Below are positions 8,544-18,142 of a stretch of 64,000 bases of DNA, one piece after another; within the stretch, counting starts at the first letter, position 1; each line of letters opens with the position of its first letter. This DNA is from Virgibacillus halodenitrificans JCM 12304 (lineage in GTDB: Bacteria; Bacillota; Bacilli; Bacillales; Amphibacillaceae), in assembly GCF_001310895.1 (NCBI RefSeq), contig NZ_BAZS01000006.1, positions 57,352 through 121,351 of the forward strand. Reading direction: 5' to 3'. Below the pieces are notes generated by a model that saw nothing but the letters and a program-made list of their open reading frames with translations, ran no database searches and was not told the origin of the DNA. Position numbers and translations under genes: made by a program.

Positions 8544-9515
8544 ATGAAATTAGCTAAAACATATGGATACTTAAAAAAGGACTTAGATTTAATTGAGCAA
8601 TCAATTAATAAAGTAATACAGGCCGACCATTCTGTATTGCGTGAGGCTTCTATAGAATTATTGAAAGCGGGCGGGAAAAGAATCCGTCCTATCTTTGTGT
8701 TGCTATCCGGTCGTTTTGGGGAATGTGACATAGAACGGCTGAAAACAGTTGCAGTGACCCTTGAATTGATCCATATGGCTACATTAGTACATGATGATGT
8801 AATTGATGATGCAGACATACGAAGAAGTCAGCCTACAATAAGAAGGTTGTATGGAAATCGGATAGCTATGTATACTGGAGATTATATACTAGCGAGAGCC
8901 CTAGAGGAGATTACTACATTAAATGATATTGCCATTCACCGCATTCTTTCAAAAACAATCGTGGAAGTATGTGTGGGCGAGATTGAGCAAATTAAAGATA
9001 AATATAATTATAATCAGGGATTAAGGGATTACTTACGAAGAATTAAAAGGAAAACAGCTTTATTAATTGCTACCAGTTGTCAATTGGGTGCTTTAGCAGC
9101 AGGGGTATCCAGGAAAGATGCGAACCGACTTTATCAATACGGGTATTATATAGGCATGTCTTATCAAATTATTGATGACATTTTAGATTTTACTTCTTCG
9201 CCAAAAGAACTTGGTAAACCTGTTGGAAATGATTTATTGCAAGGGAACATAACATTACCTGTGCTATTTGCAATGGAAGATGAATCTTTTAATTCGAAGG
9301 TAAAGAATTTGTTTAGCCAGAAGGAAGAGATAACTGAAACAGATATACAACCAATTCTGTCTCATCTGCACTCTACAAATGCAATTGAAAGATCTTATGA
9401 GATGAGCAATCTGTATTTAGAAAAGGCACTTCACATGTTGGATAAAACTCCTGAAAAGAAAGCAAAGAGTACATTAAAAGATATTGCTAAGTATATTGGT
9501 AATAGACGGTCATAA
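8544..9515 (+). CDS. hepT: Heptaprenyl diphosphate synthase component II
   Basis: Catalytic subunit that condenses isopentenyl diphosphates to the C35 chain for menaquinone. 323 residues. First Asp-rich motif DDVID near residue 85 with RRSQPT after it, second DDILDF near 212, and GGKRIRP near 39. All are signatures of trans-prenyltransferases. I start at ATG 8544, where AAAGGTGA gives normal spacing, rather than the GTG inside that ribosome site. It ends the operon; ndk has its own promoter downstream. Confidence 0.95.
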   Translation: MKLAKTYGYLKKDLDLIEQSINKVIQADHSVLREASIELLKAGGKRIRPIFVLLSGRFGECDIERLKTVAVTLELIHMATLVHDDVIDDADIRRSQPTIRRLYGNRIAMYTGDYILARALEEITTLNDIAIHRILSKTIVEVCVGEIEQIKDKYNYNQGLRDYLRRIKRKTALLIATSCQLGALAAGVSRKDANRLYQYGYYIGMSYQIIDDILDFTSSPKELGKPVGNDLLQGNITLPVLFAMEDESFNSKVKNLFSQKEEITETDIQPILSHLHSTNAIERSYEMSNLYLEKALHMLDKTPEKKAKSTLKDIAKYIGNRRS

Positions 9516-9520
9516 TTTAT

Positions 9521-9549
9521 TTGTTATTTTACGGAAGTTTTGGTAGAAT
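9521..9549 (+). promoter_or_regulatory. Sigma-A promoter of ndk
   Basis: TTGTTA (9521-9526), 17-bp spacer, TAGAAT (9544-9549), 100 bases before the ndk start. Confidence 0.5.
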
Positions 9550-9648
9550 TTTATCGAGTAAAAGAAGTGAAACTAGCCTAAGTCGATTAAACGTTGGTAC
9601 TGGCTATCGCTCATTTTTAGCTTATATTACATAGAAGAGGTGTAGATT

Positions 9649-10095
9649 ATGGAAAAAACATTCTTAATGGTAAAACCAGATGGAGTACAACGCAATTTGG
9701 TAGGAGAAATAGTTAAACGTTTTGAATCAAAAGGATTTAAATTAGCTGGCGCTAAACTTATGGTTATTTCTGATGATTTAGCTAAAGAACATTATGGAGA
9801 ACATAAAGAAAGACCATTCTTTGGTGAGTTGGTCGACTTTATTACATCCGGCCCTGTATTTGCTATGGTTTGGGAAGGTGAAAAAGTTATCACTACAGCT
9901 CGCGATATGATGGGTAAGACAAATCCATTGGAAGCTGCTGCTGGTACTATTCGTGGAGACTTTGGCATGACAGTAGGGAAAAATGTAATCCACGGATCAG
10001 ATTCACCTGAAAGCGCTGAAAGAGAAATTAATTTGTTCTTTGATAACAATGAGTTAGTTTCTTATGAAAAACAAGACAGCTCTTGGATTTATTAA
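9649..10095 (+). CDS. ndk: Nucleoside diphosphate kinase
   Basis: Transfers the gamma phosphate of ATP to nucleoside diphosphates through a phosphohistidine. 148 residues, full length for the bacterial enzyme. N-terminal [16 protein letters not shown] near 54, and the catalytic histidine H115 in [12 protein letters not shown] are all present. ATG 9649 follows AAGAGGTG. In B. subtilis cheR is immediately downstream; here a terminator and a dispersed repeat separate the two. Confidence 0.97.
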   Translation: MEKTFLMVKPDGVQRNLVGEIVKRFESKGFKLAGAKLMVISDDLAKEHYGEHKERPFFGELVDFITSGPVFAMVWEGEKVITTARDMMGKTNPLEAAAGTIRGDFGMTVGKNVIHGSDSPESAEREINLFFDNNELVSYEKQDSSWIY

Positions 10096-10129
10096 TTTTC
10101 ATAGCAAGGAATGCTATATATCATTGCAA

Positions 10130-10155
10130 GCCTCCGTTTTAAGCGGAGGCTTTTA
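10130..10155 (+). terminator. Rho-independent terminator after ndk
   Basis: GCCTCCG (10130-10136) pairs with CGGAGGC (10144-10150), followed by TTTTATT. Confidence 0.85.
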
Positions 10156-10171
10156 TTAAGAAATAAATTGT

Positions 10172-10702
10172 GGTTTGATTGCAAATGTTAGGGAACAATT
10201 TCTAACTAGTACATTCATAGTAGGAGTAAACTGCGATGTAACTTTATTAATGAAAAGCTCAGTGAAATATTTGAGGAGAAGTGCCCCATTGATTTGCGTT
10301 TCAGGCGGACGCTTTCACACCTCCGGGTACAAGTGCGACATCTGCTCGTTATCTCGCAGTGTCTTCTTTGCCGCCCTCCACTCCAATCAATTCGTACACA
10401 GCATATCCTTCGTAGATATAATAGGAAATAGTAGCGAAGGGGGAATATGGAGACTCCTCGAAAATGAAAATACACATTTTCTTCGTGCGATGCCTTGCTG
10501 ACGAAGCTTTCCTTGTCCTGCGGGAGGAGAGGCCTAGATGTGACCCCGGAACGCGTAGCGTGAGGAGGCTCATCAGCCGCCCGCGGAAAGCGGAATATTT
10601 CCCCGTAGCGGTGGATTTACGCAGCCTCTATATTCTTAGTTACGTCGCAGTATATCTTTTTTGCGAATCAGTGAATAACACTAACACATATATATTAGAA
10701 CC
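10172..10702. repeat. Dispersed structured repeat, copy 1 (MITE-like, 531 bp)
   Basis: Between ndk and cheR lies a GC-richer block unlike its surroundings, with no credible coding frame. It begins with GGTTTGATTGCAAATGTT and ends with TATTAGAACC. Copy 2 at 55751-56086 begins GGTTCTATTGCAAATGTT and ends ATAGTAGAACC, so the ends form a short inverted pair, GGTTCTA/TAGAACC. Inside are palindromic modules (for example CCCGCGGAAAGCGG followed by CCGTAGCGG). A third, inverted partial copy sits at the right edge of the window. The module style resembles dispersed repeats I associate with Bacillaceae genomes, but I cannot name the family. No transposase is present, so a non-autonomous element is the best reading. 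Confidence 0.75.
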
Positions 10703-10740
10703 TAAATATTGGCCTTATTATAGCGGAGAGGCATGATGAA

Positions 10741-11532
10741 ATGATAAGTGATTATGATGATTTTATTGCTGAAATAAAAAAAAGAATCGGTATAGATTTG
10801 AGTTTATATAAAGAAGCCCAAATGAAAAGGCGTATTATTTCATTGAGAAATAAACGAGGCTTCGCAAACTTTCATACTTACTATGAAGAATTGATTAATC
10901 AGAAAGAATTAATGAATGAATTTGTCGACCGCTTAACAATTAACGTTTCCGAGTTTTACCGGAACCCGAAAAGATGGCAAGTGCTAAAAGATAATATTAT
11001 ACCAGGGTTACTTCAACAAAAGAATAGTATAAAGGTTTGGAGTGCTGCTTGTTCCACTGGTGAAGAACCTTATTCAGTCTCTATTATGCTTAAGGAGCAT
11101 TTTCCGGAAGCAAAAGCTGAAATTATAGCAACAGACATTGATGAAAACGTATTGCTTAAGGCAAAGGAAGGAATTTATGGCAAAAATGCATTAAAAGAGT
11201 TGCCTGCCGAAATCCTTAAAAAATATTTTATTGAGAGGGAAGGCCTCTATTCTGTTTCACCTACGATAAAAAGAAATATTTCTTTCAAAAAACACAACTT
11301 ATTGGCAGACAGTTACCCAAAAGATGTCGATTTGCTTATATGCCGCAACGTTCTTATTTATTTTACTGACCAAGCGAAGGAAGAGATCTATATGAATTTT
11401 GGCAGATCGTTAAATTCCAATGGGATATTATTTGTCGGAAGCACAGAACAAATTTTCAGCCCAAAAGATTATAAACTGCAATTACTGGATACTTTCTTTT
11501 ACAAGAAAGAAGGAAATGTAATTCAAGTATAA
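10741..11532 (+). CDS. cheR: Chemotaxis protein methyltransferase CheR
   Basis: SAM-dependent enzyme that methylates glutamates on chemoreceptors, setting adaptation together with CheB/CheD. 263 residues. The N-terminal helical domain carries YKEAQMKRR, then RLTINVSEFYRN. SAM site WSAACSTGEEPYS is near residues 99-111, ATDIDENVL near 140, and CRNVLIYF near 203. ATG 10741 has only a modest site (GGAGAGG) at long spacing. The repeat just upstream means cheR may use a promoter within or beyond that element, since ndk has its own terminator. Confidence 0.95.
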   Translation: MISDYDDFIAEIKKRIGIDLSLYKEAQMKRRIISLRNKRGFANFHTYYEELINQKELMNEFVDRLTINVSEFYRNPKRWQVLKDNIIPGLLQQKNSIKVWSAACSTGEEPYSVSIMLKEHFPEAKAEIIATDIDENVLLKAKEGIYGKNALKELPAEILKKYFIEREGLYSVSPTIKRNISFKKHNLLADSYPKDVDLLICRNVLIYFTDQAKEEIYMNFGRSLNSNGILFVGSTEQIFSPKDYKLQLLDTFFYKKEGNVIQV

Positions 11533-11555
11533 ACAGATGGAAAAATCTTTAAGAG

Positions 11556-11603
11556 ACCGAACTTTATTCGAGGTACTATATTTCGAATTAGTTCGGTTTT
11601 TTT
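11556..11603 (+). terminator. Rho-independent terminator after cheR
   Basis: ACCGAACT (11556-11563) pairs with AGTTCGGT (11590-11597), with further ATTCGA/TCGAAT pairing inside, followed by a T-run. Confidence 0.85.
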
Positions 11604-11724
11604 ATGTAAAAATATACTAACTAACATCATCTTCTATGTACGAACATCCATGTTTAGCTTAAATGCCTATTTTACGTTAGCATGTGTACAAATAAAAATA
11701 CTGAAATACTGTATACGCTTACAT

Positions 11725-11753
11725 TTGACAAGGAATAAAAAAACATGATAAAT
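11725..11753 (+). promoter_or_regulatory. Candidate promoter of the aroC operon
   Basis: Perfect -35 TTGACA (11725-11730) with ATAAAT (11748-11753) at 17 bp, or GATAAA at 16 bp. It lies 85 bases before the aroC start. I saw no T-box or TRAP (GAG/UAG) repeat pattern in the 304-base gap. Confidence 0.5.
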
Positions 11754-11837
11754 AAGTTGCTTTTTTCTAAATTTTATCCCAAAATGAAATGAACTTATGA
11801 TATAGTTATTAGAAAAAATTCAAAAGGAGAATGTTCA

Positions 11838-13006
11838 TTGCGTTATTTAACAGCAGGGGAATCCCATGGAAAAAAACTAACTACAATAATTGAAGGTGTA
11901 CCAGCTCGCATGCCTCTAGTTAAAGAAAACATCAATGAATCATTATTGCGCCGCCAAAAAGGTCACGGACGCGGAAAACGAATGCAGATCGAAAAAGATC
12001 TTGTGGAGATAACCAGTGGTATTAGACATGGATACACATTAGCTCGCCAATTACTTTAGTAATAAACAATGATGATTTTAAGCATTGGGTGGATATTATG
12101 GGAGAAGATCCTATCGAAGCTGATGCAAAAATCAGACGTGTTATAACCAGACCCAGACCAGGCCATGCTGATCTAAATGGTGCTATGAAATATGGACACC
12201 GAGATATTCGTAATGTGTTAGAACGATCGTCTGCCAGAGAAACAGCAGCACGAGTTGCAGCAGGTGCTGTTGCAAAAACATTATTAAAGCAATTAGGTAT
12301 CGAAATTTCTGGCTATGTAAAAGAAATTGCCGGAATTGAAGCAAAGGAAGTAGAAGAGCTTAGCATTAAAGATAGGCAGACAATTTCTGAAGATTCGCCA
12401 GTGAGAGTTTTGGATAAAGATGTAGAACAGGAAATGATGGACGCGATAGACCAGGCAAAGCAAGAAGGCGACTCAATTGGTGGAGTTGTTGAGGTTTATG
12501 TAGAAGGCATGCCTGCGGGTGTGGGATCATATGTCCATTTCGATCGAAAATTAGATAGTCGCATTGCTGGCAGTGTCGTGAGTATAAACGCCTTTAAAGG
12601 TGTAGAATTCGGTCTTGGATTTGAAGCTGCCAAAAGAAATGGAAGCAAGGTACATGATGAAATTGCTTGGGATGAGGAGATAGGCTACTATCGTAAAACA
12701 AATCGCCTCGGGGGTTTCGAAGGTGGTATGACAACTGGGATGCCAATCGTTGTAAAGGGAGTAATGAAACCTATTCCTACGTTAATGAAGAGACCGTTGC
12801 AAAGTGTCGATATCGAAACTAAAGAGCCATTCAAAGCTACAGTGGAGAGATCAGATGCATGTGCTGTCCCTGCAGCTGCTGTAGTCATGGAGCATGTCGT
12901 AGCGTTTGAACTAGCTAAAGCTATAACTGAACAATTTCCAAGTGATCAATTTCCTACTTTAAAGAAAGCAATTGACGATTATCGTGAAGAAATCAGGTGT
13001 TTTTAA
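11838..13006 (+). CDS. aroC: Chorismate synthase, frameshifted in this sequence
   Basis: Makes chorismate from 5-enolpyruvylshikimate-3-phosphate with reduced FMN (named aroF in B. subtilis). Starts at TTG 11838 after AAAGGAGA, giving the family N terminus [11 protein letters not shown]. The frame stops at 12059. The sequence resumes in another frame with [11 protein letters not shown], so one base, probably a T, is missing near 12044-12046 (GCTCGCCA for GCTTCGCCA). Restored length is 389 residues against 390 in B. subtilis. Later motifs [24 protein letters not shown] and [10 protein letters not shown] are intact. First gene of the aromatic supraoperon. Confidence 0.95.
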
Positions 13007-14080
13007 ATGGATGAGTTAATAATTAACTCGGAAATACATCAATATAAGATAATAATTGGAAACAGAATTCGTTACGATATTAATGCATTATTGCCAAAAC
13101 CGTACTCTACCATTCTAGTTATTACAGACGATAAAGTCGCAGAAAAATATCTAAATGAAGTTATGAGTAACCTGCAGGCTGAGAACATATTCACAAGCAT
13201 TATCCCAGCTGGTGAACAATCAAAAAGTTTTGCTTTATTTGAAAAACTGCATACAGAAGCTCTTACATATGGGCTGGACAGAGAGTCACTGATTATAGCA
13301 CTGGGCGGAGGCGTCGTTGGTGATTTAGCAGGTTTTGTGGCAGCAACTTATATGCGTGGTATTGATTATATTCAAATGCCTACTACTATTCTTGCACATG
13401 ACAGCAGTGTCGGAGGGAAAGTCGCTATTAACCATCAGCTTGGAAAAAACTTGATTGGCAGTTTTTATCCACCAAAAGCTGTATTGTATGATATTGATAC
13501 ATTATCAACTCTGCCAAGGTCACAAGTTCGTTCCGGGTATGCTGAACTTATAAAAGAAGGTCTTATAGCGGATGAAGAACTGTTCCAGTCTATCCTAAGC
13601 TCAGATTTAATGAGTCTTTCTCAAGATCAGCTACATAATCATATACGGTCTGGTATAAAAATAAAAGCTGCCATTGTAGAGGCAGATGAGAAAGAAAAAG
13701 GTATGAGAAAGTATTTGAATCTTGGACATACGCTAGGTCATGCTTTGGAAACTACGTTGGGGTACGGGGTATTAACACATGGGGAAGCTATTGGCATTGG
13801 CTTATTATTCTCTATGTACGTAAGTGAAGCTGTTTATACGATAAAATTACCTTATGAGCCTTTATATAGATGGTTATTAAACAATAACTATCCTTTGTTC
13901 TTAGAGCAACTCCATGTTAATGATTTAATTACATTAATGAAAACAGACAAAAAAACATTGAATCACCGCATTCAAATGGTGCTGCTTAAAAGTGTAGGTG
14001 AACCAGTTATAAAAGAAATAAGTGATGAGGATATGAGTAGCTATCTAAAACAATTTTTAAGAAAGCTGGTGGTAGCATGA
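13007..14080 (+). CDS. aroB: 3-Dehydroquinate synthase
   Basis: Second shikimate-pathway enzyme, NAD- and metal-dependent. 357 residues. The glycine-rich NAD segment LGGGVVGDLAGFVA is near 99-112, DSSVGGKVAIN near 130-140, and LNLGHTLGHALE near 241-252 supplies metal ligands. ATG 13007 begins directly after the aroC stop, so the two are translationally linked. It overlaps aroH by four bases. Confidence 0.96.
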   Translation: MDELIINSEIHQYKIIIGNRIRYDINALLPKPYSTILVITDDKVAEKYLNEVMSNLQAENIFTSIIPAGEQSKSFALFEKLHTEALTYGLDRESLIIALGGGVVGDLAGFVAATYMRGIDYIQMPTTILAHDSSVGGKVAINHQLGKNLIGSFYPPKAVLYDIDTLSTLPRSQVRSGYAELIKEGLIADEELFQSILSSDLMSLSQDQLHNHIRSGIKIKAAIVEADEKEKGMRKYLNLGHTLGHALETTLGYGVLTHGEAIGIGLLFSMYVSEAVYTIKLPYEPLYRWLLNNNYPLFLEQLHVNDLITLMKTDKKTLNHRIQMVLLKSVGEPVIKEISDEDMSSYLKQFLRKLVVA

Positions 14081-14448
14081 CGAGGGGTTTGCGAGGAGCA
14101 ACATCTGTTTTAAGTAATGAAGAAGGACAAATAATTGCTAACACAAAAGCATTGTTCGAAGAAATGGTTAATGCAAATGACATTGAAGCAAATGATGTTT
14201 CACATGTATTTATCTCTGTTACCAAAGATTTAAATGCAGCTTTTCCTGCCAAAGCACTTCGTGAATTACCTGGTTACACTTTTGTTCCAGTAATGTGTAT
14301 GACTGAAATAGATGTGCCTGGCAGCTTGCCAAACTGTATACGCATTATGATGGTAATCAATACGGAAAAAGACCAACAAAATATAAAACACATCTTTCAT
14401 AATGAGGCAGTAAAGCTACGTCCAGATTTAGTGAAGAACAAGAGGTGA
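14077..14448 (+). CDS. aroH: Chorismate mutase (AroH type)
   Basis: Monofunctional trimeric chorismate mutase that makes prephenate. 123 residues, B. subtilis AroH size and fold class. The active-site arginines map to R6 in MTRGLRGATSV and R89 in NCIRIMMVIN, and the CMTEIDVPGSL segment is present. ATG 14077 overlaps the aroB stop (ATGA). In B. subtilis trpEDCFBA follows here; in this window hisC follows after 7 bases, with no trace of trp genes. Confidence 0.95.
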   Translation: MTRGLRGATSVLSNEEGQIIANTKALFEEMVNANDIEANDVSHVFISVTKDLNAAFPAKALRELPGYTFVPVMCMTEIDVPGSLPNCIRIMMVINTEKDQQNIKHIFHNEAVKLRPDLVKNKR

Positions 14449-14455
14449 AGAGTCA

Positions 14456-15556
14456 ATGGAGGGGAAACCGGTTTTAGAGCAGCTTTCCGCATACAAGCCT
14501 GGGAAACAAGTAAAGGATATTCAGAATGAATACGGACTGTCTCGAATTGTAAAATTAGCATCCAATGAAAATCCATATGGATGTTCTAAAAAGGTAGAAA
14601 CATTTTTAACAGACAATATAAAGGAATTAAATATCTATCCGGATGGAAATGCCGGAGAATTGCGAAAAACAGTTGCTGATAAATGGCAGGTGACAGAGAG
14701 TCAGTTAGTATTTGGTAGCGGATCTGATGAAATTGTTCAAATGCTGTGCCGTGCCTTTTTGGCACCTGGATTGAACACTGTTATGGCCACACCGACTTTT
14801 CCTCAATACAGACATCATGCTCTTATTGAGGGGGCAGAGGTAAAGGAAGTCCCTACGATTGAAGGTAAGCACAATCTAGAGCAGATGCTTCAGATGGTAA
14901 ACGAAAATACAAAGATTATGTGGCTTTGCTCACCTAATAACCCAACTGGTGGCATTATATCAAAGAACCAACTTCACGAGTTTATGCTAAAATGCCCAAA
15001 ACACGTACTTATCGTATTAGATGAAGCATACTATGAATATTTGTCTAAAGAGTTTGATCCTTCTGCGATCACATTACTATCTCAACATAAAAATCTAATT
15101 ATTCTCCGGACGTTTTCAAAAGCATATGGACTAGCTGGTTTACGAGTTGGTTATGGTATAGCAGATGAATCGGTTATTTCGAAGTTGAATGTTGTAAGAG
15201 GGCCTTTTAATACATCATCCATTGCTCAAAAGGCAGCAGTTATTGCTATTCAAGATGAGTCTTTTCTAGATGAAACATTGGGATATAATGTGGAGGTCAA
15301 GCATGACTTTGAAAAATTCTTAGACCAAATAAAATGGGGTTATTACCCTACAGAAACAAATTTTATCTTAGTTAAGACTCCTATAAGTGGTATGGAAGTC
15401 TTTGACTTCTTGTTAAAAAGAGGGTTTATAGTTCGACCTGGTGAATTGTTGGGCTGCCCACAGACTGTTAGAATAACACTTGGACAAAAAGATGACATGA
15501 AGGAACTGCAAAGGATTCTTTATGAGTTGGAACAGCAAGTGAGCAAGGAGCGTTAA
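14456..15556 (+). CDS. hisC: Histidinol-phosphate / aromatic aminotransferase
   Basis: PLP-dependent class I/II aminotransferase. In Bacillus this supraoperon copy serves both histidine synthesis and transamination of phenylpyruvate and hydroxyphenylpyruvate. 366 residues. ASNENPYG near 35-42, the substrate/PLP loops SPNNPTGG and LDEAYYEY, and the Schiff-base lysine K222 in TFSKAYGLAGLRVGYG. ATG 14456 follows AGAGGTGAAG. Sits between aroH and tyrA, consistent with the dual role. Confidence 0.93.
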   Translation: MEGKPVLEQLSAYKPGKQVKDIQNEYGLSRIVKLASNENPYGCSKKVETFLTDNIKELNIYPDGNAGELRKTVADKWQVTESQLVFGSGSDEIVQMLCRAFLAPGLNTVMATPTFPQYRHHALIEGAEVKEVPTIEGKHNLEQMLQMVNENTKIMWLCSPNNPTGGIISKNQLHEFMLKCPKHVLIVLDEAYYEYLSKEFDPSAITLLSQHKNLIILRTFSKAYGLAGLRVGYGIADESVISKLNVVRGPFNTSSIAQKAAVIAIQDESFLDETLGYNVEVKHDFEKFLDQIKWGYYPTETNFILVKTPISGMEVFDFLLKRGFIVRPGELLGCPQTVRITLGQKDDMKELQRILYELEQQVSKER

Positions 15557-15559
15557 ATT

Positions 15560-16660
15560 TTGAAAAAGACAATTGTTATTGCAGGATTAGGATTAATTGG
15601 TGGTTCAATAGCTAAATCTATTGTCTTATCAGCTGATAATCATGTAATTGGTTATGATGTAAGTGAAGAAGTAATGAACTATGCTTTAGAAAATGGAATA
15701 ATTAACGAAGCAGCAACAGAGTTCCAAAAGGATGCCGTTAGAGCTGATTTTATTATACTAGCTGCGCCTATTACTCAAACCATCTATCTATTAAAAGAGT
15801 TAAATGCTCTTACATTTAATAAAAAAGTAATTGTATCAGATGTTTCCTCTGTAAAGAGTAATATCATGCGTATAGCTGATACGTTAACAAACAAACACAT
15901 TACGTTTATTGGTGGACACCCTATGGCTGGCTCTCATAAAAAAGGTATTCAGGCAGCAAGAGGACATTTGTTTGAAAACGCCATTTATGTATTGACTCCT
16001 TCCATTTACGCAAATAGTGAAGATACGTATTTACTTCAAACTCTATTAGTAAATACGAAAAGTAAGTTTGTCATATTAAATCAGACAGAGCATGATGAAA
16101 TGACTGGGGTAGTTTCTCATTTTCCACATTTAATAGCATCTTCTCTTGTTCATCAAGCAAGAAAATGGAACGACATGCATTCATTTTTACCTAATCTGGC
16201 AGCAGGAGGGTTCCGTGATATCACAAGAATTGCTTCAAGTAACCCTACAATGTGGCAGGATATTTTTTATCATAATCGCTATAAAATGTCACATTTGCTT
16301 GAAGAATGGATTAAGGAAATGCATTATTTAAAAAATTTACTTGATGATAATAATAAAGATGAGATGATTACATATCTAAACGAGGCAAAGCAATTTCGAG
16401 ACGGATTGGGTGTCTCAGACAAAGGAGCTATTCCTTCCTTTTATGATATTTACGTCGATATTCGAGACCAGGCTGGAGCTCTTGCGACTGTTACCCAATT
16501 GCTTGCCAGTTACAGAATTAGCATAAATAATATACAGATACTTGAGATAAGGGAAGGTATAAATGGTGCATTACGTTTAAGTTTTTCAAGTGAGGAAGCA
16601 CAGAAAAAGAGCGATCAGGTATTACAAGCTAATGGCTATGAAACCATGATAGAGAAATAA
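15560..16660 (+). CDS. tyrA: Prephenate dehydrogenase with C-terminal ACT domain
   Basis: Oxidises prephenate to 4-hydroxyphenylpyruvate for tyrosine. 366 residues. Rossmann motif GLGLIGGS at 9-16, GGHPMAGSHKKG near 119-130 and VVSHFPHL near 186-193 are TyrA signatures. A C-terminal ACT domain (about 298-366) suggests feedback control by an aromatic amino acid. The start is TTG 15560, four bases after hisC, with AAGGAG in the hisC tail. Confidence 0.94.
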   Translation: MKKTIVIAGLGLIGGSIAKSIVLSADNHVIGYDVSEEVMNYALENGIINEAATEFQKDAVRADFIILAAPITQTIYLLKELNALTFNKKVIVSDVSSVKSNIMRIADTLTNKHITFIGGHPMAGSHKKGIQAARGHLFENAIYVLTPSIYANSEDTYLLQTLLVNTKSKFVILNQTEHDEMTGVVSHFPHLIASSLVHQARKWNDMHSFLPNLAAGGFRDITRIASSNPTMWQDIFYHNRYKMSHLLEEWIKEMHYLKNLLDDNNKDEMITYLNEAKQFRDGLGVSDKGAIPSFYDIYVDIRDQAGALATVTQLLASYRISINNIQILEIREGINGALRLSFSSEEAQKKSDQVLQANGYETMIEK

Positions 16661-16742
16661 TTAGAGATCCTGTTATGTTTTATAATGATTGAAGGACAGT
16701 TTATATTGAAAAACATAATTAATAACTTAGGATGTGAAAGAA

Positions 16743-18029
16743 ATGAGTGAGGTTATACTAAAGCCTGTTAAAACACCTGTTTCAGGAGAAATTCATGTCC
16801 CCGGTGACAAATCTATATCACATAGATCCGTTATGCTGGCATCGTTAGCAGAAGGGGAGACAACAGTGACCAACTTTCTTGATGGAGAGGATTGCATGCG
16901 CACTGTCCAAGCTTTTCAAGAAATGGGTGTCGAAATAAAAAAGCAAAATACAACACTTACCATTCAAGGAAATGGGATAGCTGGCCTTAAAGAACCGGAA
17001 AATCCGTTGTATTTCGGTAATTCCGGAACAACAGCAAGATTAATGATTGGACTTCTGGCAGGATTACCACTATTTACGACCATATACGGAGACTCTTCGC
17101 TTTCCAAACGTCCGATGGATAGAGTGATAAAACCATTACGACAAATGGGCGCAGTAATTGATGGTAGAGAGAAAGGGAGCTATATACCTTTATCACTTAG
17201 AGGTTCAAAATTGCAAGGTATTGATTATGTAATGCCACTGAAAAGCGCCCAAGTTAAATCAGCTGTTTTACTTGCAGGACTACATGCAGAAGGAGCAACA
17301 AAAATTACGGAACGAACAAAAACCCGTGACCATACAGAAAATATGCTGAAAGCTTTTGGAGCATCTATTAAAACAGAAGGAAAGCAGGTTACTATAACAA
17401 ATGAAAAAACGTTAGTAGCTACTGACGTACACGTACCTGGAGATATTTCTTCAGCTGCTTTTTTTATAGCTGCAGCACTAATCGTACCAGGAAGTAAATT
17501 AACATTAAAAAATGTTGGGTTAAATCAGACACGAACAGGTATTATTGATGTGCTGATTTCTATGGGGGCAAACATTCAAATTAGGAATAAGCAAACAATT
17601 AGTGGGGAGTTACTAGGGGATATTATTGTTAGTTATTCAAAATTAACAGGTACGACAATTGGTGGGGAAATAATTCCTCGGCTTATTGATGAAATTCCTA
17701 TTCTTGCATTAATTGCTACTCAAGCCGAAGGAACTACCATTATTAAAGATGCAAAAGAGTTACGTGTTAAAGAGACTGATAGAATTGCCGCAGTCGACGA
17801 CGTCTTATCGACCCTAGGTGCAACAATTGAGCCAACTGAAGATGGGATGAAAATCCATGGAGAAGCAAAATTACATGGTGGCAAGGCTACATCATATCAT
17901 GATCATCGGATTGCTATGATGGCAGCAATTGCATCCTTGATTGCTGAAGACGAGGTCGTTATTGATGATATCTCTTCAATATCTATCTCTTATCCTTCCT
18001 TTTTTGAAGATCTGAAAAAAATTAAATAA
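16743..18029 (+). CDS. aroA: 3-Phosphoshikimate 1-carboxyvinyltransferase (EPSP synthase)
   Basis: Condenses shikimate-3-phosphate with PEP; target of glyphosate (named aroE in B. subtilis). 428 residues, equal to the B. subtilis enzyme. VPGDKSISHRSVM near 18-30, GNSGTTARLM near 88-97, SKRPMDRV near 119, and C-terminal LRVKETDRI and HDHRIAMM. I use ATG 16743 rather than GTG 16734 because AGGATG is then at normal spacing. Last gene of the supraoperon, 82 bases after tyrA. A long hairpin follows. Confidence 0.96.
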   Translation: MSEVILKPVKTPVSGEIHVPGDKSISHRSVMLASLAEGETTVTNFLDGEDCMRTVQAFQEMGVEIKKQNTTLTIQGNGIAGLKEPENPLYFGNSGTTARLMIGLLAGLPLFTTIYGDSSLSKRPMDRVIKPLRQMGAVIDGREKGSYIPLSLRGSKLQGIDYVMPLKSAQVKSAVLLAGLHAEGATKITERTKTRDHTENMLKAFGASIKTEGKQVTITNEKTLVATDVHVPGDISSAAFFIAAALIVPGSKLTLKNVGLNQTRTGIIDVLISMGANIQIRNKQTISGELLGDIIVSYSKLTGTTIGGEIIPRLIDEIPILALIATQAEGTTIIKDAKELRVKETDRIAAVDDVLSTLGATIEPTEDGMKIHGEAKLHGGKATSYHDHRIAMMAAIASLIAEDEVVIDDISSISISYPSFFEDLKKIK

Positions 18030-18032
18030 TAT

Positions 18033-18070
18033 AAGAAAGAATCTGTACTTGTTACAGATTCTTTCTTATT
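18033..18070 (+). terminator. Long hairpin at end of the aromatic supraoperon
   Basis: Perfect 15-bp stem, 18033-18047 with 18053-18067, loop CTTGT. The tail is ATTTG only, so termination may be weak. Confidence 0.6.
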
Positions 18071-18142
18071 TGAACATGTATTTAATTTTAGTTATGATTA
18101 AAATCATGTTAATTGAAATTAAACGCTAGGGGTGTGGAGAAA

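Noticed and set aside
9516..9648. Riboswitch or T-box in the ndk leader
   Set aside because: No T-box core (TGGNACCGCG-like) or known aptamer signature; only a promoter is visible.
10175..10736. Several overlapping 70-110 codon open frames between ndk and cheR
   Set aside because: They lie inside the dispersed repeat, on both strands, with no ribosome sites, odd composition (Arg/Ser/Cys-rich) and no homology; they are a by-product of the GC-rich palindromic sequence.
11603..11837. TRAP binding site (GAG/UAG repeats) or T-box ahead of aroC
   Set aside because: No run of spaced GAG/UAG triplets and no T-box motif could be seen in the leader.
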